Positions 1 to 5,085 of a DNA stretch of 9,231 nucleotides are shown one piece after another. The number at the start of each line of letters is the position of its first letter. The first letter of the stretch is position 1. The stretch spans positions 1 to 9,231 of the forward strand of contig SFOF01000075.1 in NCBI GenBank assembly GCA_004552515.1. Direction: 5' to 3'. Source of the DNA: Clostridiales bacterium. Its GTDB lineage: Bacteria > Bacillota > Clostridia > Christensenellales > Aristaeellaceae. The notes under the pieces are model-generated. The model was not told the DNA's origin. It did not search any database and saw nothing but the letters and a program-made list of their open reading frames with translations. Both the position numbers and the translations under genes were made by a program.

Positions 1-119
1 TGCCCGCTGCCGTCCTCGGTGAGTTCCGGGGCTTCCCGGCGGCAGCGCTCGGTGGCGTAGGGGCAGCGGGGGCCGAAACGGCAGCCCGTGGGGATGGCGC
101 TGAGCATGGGTACCACGCC
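1..119 (-). other. oligo_HPY tail of an OppD/DppD-type ABC ATPase joined to iorA
   Basis: From about residue 281 the iorA frame encodes VVP, then IPTGCRFGPRCPYATERC and RREAPELTE. This is the conserved cysteine-containing C-terminal extension of oligopeptide/dipeptide ABC transporter ATPases (pattern: G-C-R-F-x-P-R-C-P-x-A, then C, then P-x-L). In that family the stretch is usually preceded by a segment like L-x-x-I-x-G-x-V-P, which resembles the LFVIE of IorA, so the join falls where the two families look alike (about 117-128). No frameshift or stop marks it. I cannot see the rest of an opp/dpp gene, because the tail should end within some 10-25 codons beyond the left edge. It may be a deletion fusion or an assembly chimera. 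Confidence 0.8.
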
Positions 120-959
120 CTCGATCACGAAGAGCCGCCTGCACTGTGCCGCAAAGGCGCGAATCTTCATCTCGGGCATCGGATAGGCCATGCCCAGCTT
201 GAGATAGTTCACCTTATCGCCCAGCGCCTCATGCGCGTACATATACGAAATGCCGGAGCAGATCACGCCGATCTGGGCGCCGTTATCCTCGATGCGGTTG
301 AGCGGCGTGGTTTCGGCATATTCGATCAGCTTCTTCGCGCGCTCCTCGACGGCGACATGGCGCTTTATGGCATTGGCGGGCATCATGACGTTCTTGGCGA
401 CGTTCTTTTCATAGGGCTTCAGTTCGACCGTATCCGGCTCATGCGCCTCGACAAGGCTCTGCGAGTGAGACACGCGCGTGGACAGGCGCACGATGACCGG
501 CGTGTCGAAGCGCTCGCTCAGCTCGAACGCCAGCTTTGTAAAATCGCGGCACTCGGCGGAATCGGACGGCTCCAGCATGGCGACCTTGGCGGCCTTCGCA
601 TAGTGGCGCGAATCCTGCTCGTTCTGGGAGGAATGCATCCCCGGATCGTCGGCGACGCACAGCACAAGTCCCGCGTTCGCGCCGATGTAGGCGGCGGTGA
701 ACAGCGGATCGGCCATGACGTTCAGGCCGACGTGCTTGCAGCAGGCCATGGCGCGGCCGCCCGCCATGGACGAGCCGATCGCCACCTCGCAGGCCACCTT
801 CTCGTTGGGCGCCCACTCGACATATACCTCGGGATATTTGACGATGCTCTCCGTAATCTCCGTGCTGGGCGTTCCCGGATAGGAGGAAACCACCCGCACG
901 CCGGCCTCGTAAGCGCCGCGCGCCACGGCCGCATTGCCGATCAACAGTGTCTTTGCCAT
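1..959 (-). CDS. iorA: Indolepyruvate:ferredoxin oxidoreductase alpha subunit, N-terminal part, in-frame with an oligopeptide-transporter ATPase tail (partial at left edge)
   Basis: Starts at ATG 959-957, 8 nt after a GAGAGGA Shine-Dalgarno and 15 nt after the ligase stop, so the two genes are co-transcribed. The frame stays open for 319 codons to the window edge. Residues 1-280 match the N-terminal half of IorA: MAKTLLIGNAAVARG, then SSYPGTPSTEI at 25-35 (the pyrimidine-domain signature of 2-oxoacid:ferredoxin oxidoreductases), NEKVACEVAIGSSMAGGRA, DDPGMHSSQNEQDSR and RLSTRVSHSQS. IOR oxidatively decarboxylates arylpyruvates to arylacyl-CoA using thiamine diphosphate, CoA and ferredoxin, and the reaction is reversible. 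A complete IorA is about 600 residues with a C-terminal thiamine-diphosphate domain and [4Fe-4S] ferredoxin motifs. Here, after VIE at 278-280, the sequence becomes GVVPMLSAIPTGCRFGPRCPYA, the oligo_HPY tail of OppD/DppD ATPases. As read, the protein lacks the catalytic half and would not work as IOR. The family call for the first 280 residues is firm; the status of the joined gene is not. Confidence 0.87.
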   Translation of the reverse strand, partial: MAKTLLIGNAAVARGAYEAGVRVVSSYPGTPSTEITESIVKYPEVYVEWAPNEKVACEVAIGSSMAGGRAMACCKHVGLNVMADPLFTAAYIGANAGLVLCVADDPGMHSSQNEQDSRHYAKAAKVAMLEPSDSAECRDFTKLAFELSERFDTPVIVRLSTRVSHSQSLVEAHEPDTVELKPYEKNVAKNVMMPANAIKRHVAVEERAKKLIEYAETTPLNRIEDNGAQIGVICSGISYMYAHEALGDKVNYLKLGMAYPMPEMKIRAFAAQCRRLFVIEGVVPMLSAIPTGCRFGPRCPYATERCRREAPELTEDGSG

Positions 960-974
960 GATGTTTGTCCTCTC

Positions 975-2609
975 TCACTTTTCAATTTGCTGCGCCACAA
1001 GGCTCTCGCCGCAATACAGCGCGCGCAGCCTGGGCTTTTCGATCTTGCCGGTGGGATTGCGCGGCACATCCGCGAAAATCACCTTCCGCGGCCGCTTATA
1101 GCGCGGCAGCCCCGCGCAGAAATCCATGATTTCCTCTTCAGTCAGCGTACAGCCGTCCTTGACAGCGATGATGGCCGCGGCGATTTCGCCCAGCCGCGCG
1201 TCGGGAAGACCGATGACCGCCGCGTCCTTGACCGCCTCGTGCCGGCGCAGGTAGTTTTCGATCTGCACGGGATAGAGATTCTCGCCGCCGGTGATGATGA
1301 CGTCCTTCTTGCGATCGACCAGGAAGATAAAGCCGTCCTCATCCTCCATGGCCATATCGCCGGTCAGGAGCCAGCCATCCCTGAGCACCTCGGCGGTCGC
1401 CTTTTCATCCTTATAGTAGCATTTCATCACGCCGGGGCCTTTGACGCACAGTTCGCCCACGTCCCCGCGCTCGACGGCATTGCCCTCGGGATCGACAATC
1501 TTGACCGCCCAGCCGAAGCCCGCCCTGCCGATCGCGCCGACCTTTTCGATGTTGTCCAGCCCCAGATGCACGCAGCCGGGGCCGATGGATTCGCTCAGGC
1601 CATAATTCGTATCGTACTTGTGATTCGGGAAAACGGACAGCCAGCGCCGGATCAGCGAGGGCGGCACGGGCTGCGCGCCGATGTGCATCAGCCGCCACTG
1701 ATCGAGCCGGTAATCCGCCGGCTTGAGGTCTCCGCGATCGATCGCGTCGAGGATATCCTGCGCCCAGGGCACCAGCAGCCAGACGATGGTACAGCCCTCG
1801 TCCGAGACGGCGCGCAGAATCCATTCGGGCTTCGTGCCCTTGAGCAGCACCGCCTTGCCGCCCGAAATCAGGCTGCCGAACCAGTGCATCTTCGCGCCGG
1901 TATGATAGAGCGGCGGTATGCAGAGGAACACGTCGTCCTTCGTCTGGCCGTGATGCGCCTGCTCGCAGCGCGCCGAATGAACCAGCGCGCGATGGGCGTG
2001 CAATATCGCCTTGGGGAAGCCGGTCGTGCCGGAGGAATAGTAGATCGCCGCGTCATCATCGTCGGTGACGGCGATATTCGGCGCTTCTGTCGAGCACAGG
2101 CCGATCATGTAGTCGTAATTATCGGCGAAGGTCGGACAGTCCTCGCCGACATAGAACAGATGCTTCACTCTGGGGATGAGATCACAGATATTCTCCATGC
2201 GGCCTGTAAACTCCGGCCCGAAGACCAGCATGGTGCAGTCGGCCTTTTCAAGGCAGTATCTGATCTCATCCGCCGTATAGCGGTAGTTGAGCGGCACGGC
2301 CACCGCGCCCGCCTTCAGGATGCCGAAGTAAATCGGCAGCCATTCGAGCGAATTCATCAGCAGAATGGCGATTTTATCGCCCTTTTTGCAGCCGCGCGTG
2401 AGCAGCAGATTGGCGAAGCGATTGGCCTTTTTGTCAAACTCGCCCCAGGTCATCTCGCGGCGGAACGGCTCGCCCGGCTCGGGCTGCATCAGCGAATACT
2501 CGCGCCAGGTGATGCGGCTCTCGCTCTTAAACTGCGGATTGATCTCCACAAGAGCCGTGTCGTTCGGGTAAAGGAGTGCGTTGCGGACAAGGAACTCGGT
2601 AATCGGCAT
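975..2609 (-). CDS. AMP-forming acyl-CoA ligase (class I adenylate-forming enzyme), possibly aryl-CoA ligase
   Basis: This 544-residue enzyme activates a carboxylic acid with ATP to an acyl-adenylate and then to the acyl-CoA. All core motifs are present: P-loop YYSSGTTGFPK at 190-200, YGLSES at 336-341, GWLLTGD at 412-418, hinge VDRKKDVIITGGENLYP at 431-447, and the C-terminal NPTGKIEKP with the predicted catalytic lysine at 522. Length is normal for the FadD/acyl-CoA synthetase superfamily. No signal peptide is seen, so it is cytoplasmic. The start is ATG 2609-2607, 8 nt from AGGAGG; an in-frame extension to 2735 would run through the T-box leader and is not coding. A roughly 25-residue N-terminal insert carries two similar pieces, ITWREYS and MTWGEFD. 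It lies directly behind a tyrosine-type T-box and directly ahead of iorA, so arylacetates such as 4-hydroxyphenylacetate are plausible substrates. That specificity is inferred from context only. Confidence 0.92.
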   Translation of the reverse strand: MPITEFLVRNALLYPNDTALVEINPQFKSESRITWREYSLMQPEPGEPFRREMTWGEFDKKANRFANLLLTRGCKKGDKIAILLMNSLEWLPIYFGILKAGAVAVPLNYRYTADEIRYCLEKADCTMLVFGPEFTGRMENICDLIPRVKHLFYVGEDCPTFADNYDYMIGLCSTEAPNIAVTDDDDAAIYYSSGTTGFPKAILHAHRALVHSARCEQAHHGQTKDDVFLCIPPLYHTGAKMHWFGSLISGGKAVLLKGTKPEWILRAVSDEGCTIVWLLVPWAQDILDAIDRGDLKPADYRLDQWRLMHIGAQPVPPSLIRRWLSVFPNHKYDTNYGLSESIGPGCVHLGLDNIEKVGAIGRAGFGWAVKIVDPEGNAVERGDVGELCVKGPGVMKCYYKDEKATAEVLRDGWLLTGDMAMEDEDGFIFLVDRKKDVIITGGENLYPVQIENYLRRHEAVKDAAVIGLPDARLGEIAAAIIAVKDGCTLTEEEIMDFCAGLPRYKRPRKVIFADVPRNPTGKIEKPRLRALYCGESLVAQQIEK

Positions 2610-2616
2610 GGAATTT

Positions 2617-2640
2617 CCCTCCTGTATTTTTTGCAGGAGG
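2617..2640 (-). promoter_or_regulatory. Hairpin sequestering the ligase Shine-Dalgarno
   Basis: On the minus strand CCTCCTG (2640-2634) is perfectly complementary to CAGGAGG (2624-2618), giving a 7-bp stem around a 9-nt A-rich loop. The 3' arm contains the AGGAGG Shine-Dalgarno (2623-2618) of the ligase. If folded, it would hide the ribosome site. It lies only a few nucleotides after the terminator T-tract. The complementarity is seen directly; translational control is inferred. Confidence 0.65.
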
Positions 2641-2662
2641 CTATTAAAAAGCCCTCTGCAAA
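2630..2662 (-). promoter_or_regulatory. Alternative pairing that could free the Shine-Dalgarno (anti-anti-SD)
   Basis: The 3' arm of the terminator, TTTGCAGAGG (2662-2653), is complementary to CCTCCTGCAAA (2640-2630) over 10 bp with a single bulged C, with a 12-nt loop between. The second strand is the one that otherwise covers the Shine-Dalgarno. When the antiterminator captures the 5' arm of the terminator, this 3' arm is left free and could remove the anti-Shine-Dalgarno. Pairing was found by eye; no free energies were computed. Confidence 0.45.
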
Positions 2663-2674
2663 GCTGTGCAGAGG
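2646..2674 (-). terminator. Intrinsic terminator of the T-box leader
   Basis: On the minus strand CCTCTGCA (2674-2667) and TGCAGAGG (2660-2653) form an 8-bp stem with a 6-nt loop, followed by GC and a TTTTT run (2650-2646). Its 5' arm shares bases with the antiterminator 3' strand (2677-2671), so the two structures exclude each other, as expected for a T-box switch. Confidence 0.9.
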
Positions 2675-2704
2675 ACGATAAATAGCTTACCGCGGTACCA
2701 CCTC
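2671..2704 (-). promoter_or_regulatory. T-box antiterminator with tRNA acceptor-end bulge
   Basis: On the minus strand GAGG (2704-2701) pairs with CCTC (2674-2671), the 7-nt bulge TGGTACC follows, and GCG pairs with CGT (2677-2675). This is the canonical antiterminator layout. It takes bases from the 5' arm of the terminator hairpin, making the two folds mutually exclusive. Confidence 0.88.
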
Positions 2705-2922
2705 TATTGCCGGCCAAAGCCGACCGCTCAGGCACGGCGCAATGCGCATATGCCTTTCTGCTGTGACGGGCGAACCCGTTGCGTCCTACTGGCTTACGCG
2801 TTCAGCGCACAACTCGCGGGATGTATTCGCCTTGTCTGTCGCTCCGCCGCCTCGCACCGCCCGGCAGCTCTCTTGAGGAGTCGATCAGACGCTACTTCTT
2901 CCCGGTCAACGTCTTTATAACC

Positions 2923-2951
2923 ATTATATACGCTTCATGACCGCGCGTCAA
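2923..2951 (-). promoter_or_regulatory. Sigma-A-type promoter of the T-box-ligase-iorA operon
   Basis: The minus strand has a -35 box TTGACG (2951-2946), exactly 17 nt of spacer, and a perfect -10 box TATAAT (2928-2923). Transcription should start near 2916, just ahead of Stem I of the T-box. The -35 lies only 10 nt past the stop codon of the preceding gene. Confidence 0.88.
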
Positions 2952-2961
2952 GCCCTATTTT

Positions 2962-3840
2962 TTACTCCACCGCCATATGCGGGCACTCGCAGCCGCCCTC
3001 GAGCCGCGCCTGCTCATAATAGCGCCGCATATTCCGAAGCCCCAGCGCGTGCGCCGTTTTCATGTCCTCAAGGCCGTCGTATTCCATGGAATACCAGCCG
3101 TCGTAGCCCGCATCGAGCAGCTGCGCCATGACGCGCCGGAACGGAATCACGCCGTGCCCGATCACTGTGCCGCGCAGATAGTCGCCGCCCAGCGTCTTAT
3201 ACCAGCCGTCGCCCGGAGAGTCCGCCCGCCCGTCCTTAAACAGATAGTCCTTCACATGGACATGCCGAACCAGCGGCGCGAACCGCCCGGCGAAATCCTG
3301 CGCCCGTTCGCCGGCAAAGAGGATATTGCCCAGATCGGCCACCACGCCCGCCGGACGATCCAGCGCGCGCAGAAAATGCTCGAAGCGCCGCACGCCGTTG
3401 ACGCAGTAGCCCTGATCCTCGTAAATGCACTGAACGTTCACCGACTGCGCGTAATCAAACACGGCGCGCGCGTTTCCGGCGGCCTCGTCGATCGCCGCGT
3501 CCATATCGCGCGGCACGCCCGCCGGATCCAGCGCCGGAATCAGCGTATGATGAAGATACGATATCCCCATCTCCGCGCACACGTCCGCATAGCGGCACAG
3601 CCGCTCGATTTCAGCGGACGCCTTCTCGCCGGTCAGCTGCGCCGCCGTGGAAAAGCAGGGCAGCTCCAGCCCCTTTTCCCGCGCGTAATCGCCAATGCGC
3701 CGCGCCGCCGGCAGGGACGGCGTTTGCAGCTCCGCCATGGGATACGGCTCTATGCCCGCCGCGCCCAGCGCAGCGACATAATCAATCGCCTGCGTCCAGT
3801 TCATGCCGCTTGTGCCAAAGCCAAAGACCGATGTTTTCAT
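2962..3840 (-). CDS. Sugar phosphate isomerase/epimerase-like TIM-barrel protein
   Basis: This 292-residue protein has the xylose-isomerase-like / AP-endonuclease-2-like TIM-barrel fold, whose members isomerise or epimerise sugars, inositols or keto-acids in the cytoplasm using a divalent metal. Likely metal ligands are visible in order: Glu141 (YEDQG), Asp169 (VADLGN), His195 (RHVHVKD) and Glu253 (YSMEYDG); the HVHVKD motif is typical. Length is normal. It starts at ATG 3840-3838, 9 nt after GGGAGGAG. The C-terminus ends in a short cysteine-containing tail (GGCECPHMAVE). It is divergent from the GpsA-like dehydrogenase, hinting at a shared sugar pathway. The substrate cannot be named. No terminator is visible between its stop and the T-box promoter, so its transcript may run into the T-box leader. 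Confidence 0.85.
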   Translation of the reverse strand: MKTSVFGFGTSGMNWTQAIDYVAALGAAGIEPYPMAELQTPSLPAARRIGDYAREKGLELPCFSTAAQLTGEKASAEIERLCRYADVCAEMGISYLHHTLIPALDPAGVPRDMDAAIDEAAGNARAVFDYAQSVNVQCIYEDQGYCVNGVRRFEHFLRALDRPAGVVADLGNILFAGERAQDFAGRFAPLVRHVHVKDYLFKDGRADSPGDGWYKTLGGDYLRGTVIGHGVIPFRRVMAQLLDAGYDGWYSMEYDGLEDMKTAHALGLRNMRRYYEQARLEGGCECPHMAVE

Positions 3841-3973
3841 CCTGTGAGTCTCCTCCCGTCATGTGTTTTCATCTGTTTCTTTTCTTGTTAAGCGTCCCGA
3901 CGCGCTGTTGCTTTCGCCGCCGATTGGGGCTATAATGGGTTTATACCGCTTGAAAACGAAAGGACGATACGCC
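3841..3973. promoter_or_regulatory. Divergent intergenic region between the TIM-barrel and GpsA-like genes
   Basis: These 133 nt separate two divergent genes. The plus-strand promoter at 3908-3936 is clear. For the minus-strand gene I see its Shine-Dalgarno (3857-3850) and only a weak -10-like TATAAA (3945-3940), which overlaps the plus promoter, with no convincing -35. I see no clear operator. Confidence 0.5.
3908..3936 (+). promoter_or_regulatory. Promoter of the GpsA-like gene
   Basis: A perfect -10 TATAAT (3931-3936) lies 17 nt after a weak -35, TTGCTT (3908-3913). Transcription would begin near 3943, giving a short leader of about 30 nt before the ATG at 3974. Confidence 0.7.
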
Positions 3974-5023
3974 ATGAGCATTATTACGATCATCGGCGCG
4001 GGCATGATGGGCACCGCCATCGGCTATCCCGCCGCCGGAAACGGCCATGAGATTCGTCTGGTGGGCACGCCGCTGGACGACGCCATTATCGACCACGCCA
4101 TTGCCACCGGCACGCATCTGACGATGAAGCGCCCCATCCCCGCCGGCTTCAAATTCTATCATTTCACGCAGCTGGACGAGGCCATGAAGGGCGCCGAGCT
4201 GGTCATCAGCGGCGTGTCGAGCTTCGGCGTGGACTGGTTCTCGGACAACATCCTGCCCATCATCCCCGAGGAAATGCCGATCCTGGGCATCACCAAGGGC
4301 ATGGTGGATCTGCCCGACGGCTCGCTCATCTCCTATCCCGAATACTACCGCATGAAGCACCCCGGCCGCAAAATGCGCCTGAACGCCGTCGGCGGCCCCT
4401 GCACCAGCTATGAGCTGGCCGATCACGACCCCACCGAGGTCTGCTTCTGCGGCGACGAGCCTGAACTGCTCAAATGGATCAAGGGCCTGTTCGAGTGCGA
4501 CTACTACCACATCAGCCTGTCCACCGACATCCGCGGCGTGGAGTGTGCCGTCGCCATGAAGAACGCCTACGCGCTGGGCGTTTCGCTGGCCATCGGCCTG
4601 TCCGAGCGCATCGAGGGCGTGGGCGGCAAGGAGCATTACAACTCTCAGGCCGCGCTGTTCGGCCAGAGCATCCGCGAAATGCGCCGCCTGATCCGCCTCT
4701 CCGGCAGCGACGATGACAACATCATCCTGGGCGCGGGCGATCTGTACGTCACCGTGTTCGGCGGCCGCACCCGCAAGATCGGCACGCTGCTGGGCCGCGG
4801 CCTGACCTTCGAGCAGGCCATGGATGAGCTCAAGGGCGTGACGCTCGAATCCATCGTCATCGCCACCCGCACTGCGCGCGCCGTGCGCCGCCTGATCGAG
4901 CTGGGCAAGGCGACCGAAGCTCAGTTCCCGCTGCTGATGCACATCGACGAGCTGATCAATCAGGGCAAGCCGGTCAATATCCCCTGGAGCAAATTCGAAA
5001 CCGAATTCGGCCAGACCGTCTGA
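3974..5023 (+). CDS. NAD(P)-dependent glycerol-3-phosphate dehydrogenase-like protein
   Basis: This 349-residue protein resembles GpsA, which reduces dihydroxyacetone phosphate to sn-glycerol-3-phosphate for lipid synthesis. It has an N-terminal Rossmann motif GAGMMGTA (8-15), ITKGM at 106-110, GGPCTSYELA at 140-149 in place of the usual GPSFAxE, the helical-domain VECAVAMKNAYALG (189-202) with the predicted catalytic Lys196, and GAGDLYVTVFGGRTRKIG (253-270) carrying the expected Asp255 and basic residues. Start ATG 3974 follows AAAGGA by 9 nt; an in-frame upstream ATG at 3863 would put the promoter inside the gene and is rejected. Several core motifs deviate from housekeeping GpsA and the neighbours are sugar enzymes, so it may act on another phosphorylated or keto substrate. 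It has its own promoter and terminator. The family is secure, the substrate open. Confidence 0.85.
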   Translation: MSIITIIGAGMMGTAIGYPAAGNGHEIRLVGTPLDDAIIDHAIATGTHLTMKRPIPAGFKFYHFTQLDEAMKGAELVISGVSSFGVDWFSDNILPIIPEEMPILGITKGMVDLPDGSLISYPEYYRMKHPGRKMRLNAVGGPCTSYELADHDPTEVCFCGDEPELLKWIKGLFECDYYHISLSTDIRGVECAVAMKNAYALGVSLAIGLSERIEGVGGKEHYNSQAALFGQSIREMRRLIRLSGSDDDNIILGAGDLYVTVFGGRTRKIGTLLGRGLTFEQAMDELKGVTLESIVIATRTARAVRRLIELGKATEAQFPLLMHIDELINQGKPVNIPWSKFETEFGQTV

Positions 5024-5040
5024 TATTCGTCCGTCTGGCG

Positions 5041-5082
5041 AAGCGCGCCGTCTCACTGAGTATGGGACGGCGCGCTTTTTTT
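5041..5082 (+). terminator. Intrinsic terminator of the GpsA-like gene
   Basis: AAGCGCGCCGTCTC (5041-5054) pairs with GGGACGGCGCGCTT (5064-5077) over 14 bp with one G-T wobble and a 9-nt loop, followed by a T-run (5076-5082). It starts 17 nt after the stop codon. On the minus strand the hairpin lies just after the convergent gene's stop but is not followed by a T-tract, so it would serve that direction only poorly. Confidence 0.93.
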
Positions 5083-5085
5083 GCA

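Larger units (their letters stand above)
2646..2916 (-). promoter_or_regulatory. T-box riboswitch, tyrosine (UAC) specifier
   Basis: This 5' leader senses uncharged tRNA and switches between terminator and antiterminator. Read on the minus strand, Stem I has a lower helix CGGGA (2904-2900) with TCCCG (2821-2817), the loop-E strand AGTA (2896-2893) opposite GAA (2828-2826), a kink-turn-like CTGAT/CGACAG region, and the distal AAGAGAG (2874-2868) with GGTGCGAG. The specifier after GAA is TAC (2825-2823), followed by A, so it pairs with tRNA-Tyr. Next come AGTAGG (2790-2785), a Stem III hairpin ACGGG-TTCG-CCCGT (2779-2766), and the T-box core AGGTGGTACCGCG (2703-2691). Its TGGT pairs with the ACCA end of a tRNA whose discriminator base is A, which fits tRNA-Tyr. 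Uncharged tRNA-Tyr should therefore turn on the ligase-iorA operon. Identification as a T-box is very secure; the amino acid assignment is strong. Confidence 0.95.

Noticed and set aside
231..2681. Very long plus-strand open frame (816 codons)
   Set aside because: It is antisense to iorA and the ligase, whose motifs are unmistakable. Its protein is rich in H, R, A and D with no recognisable domain, as expected from the mirror frame of GC-rich codons.
2610..2735. In-frame N-terminal extension of the ligase starting at 2735
   Set aside because: It would translate through the T-box core, terminator and Shine-Dalgarno hairpin. The ATG at 2609 has a perfect AGGAGG and matches the normal start of the family.
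2822..2826. Thr (ACA) or Ile (AUC) as alternative T-box specifier readings
   Set aside because: The specifier is expected directly after the loop-E GAA and before a purine and the lower helix; that register gives UAC followed by A.
2977..3891. Plus-strand open frame opposite the TIM-barrel gene
   Set aside because: Mirror frame of a recognisable gene; no ribosome site and an arginine/histidine-rich product.
3951..3964. Catabolite-response-element-like sequence TGAAAACGAAAGGA
   Set aside because: It misses conserved positions in the right half and overlaps the Shine-Dalgarno, which explains its A/G-rich right side.
5041..5077. Bidirectional terminator also serving the minus-strand toroid gene
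   Set aside because: On the minus strand the hairpin is followed by CTTCGCCAG rather than a T-tract, so only the plus direction is supported.
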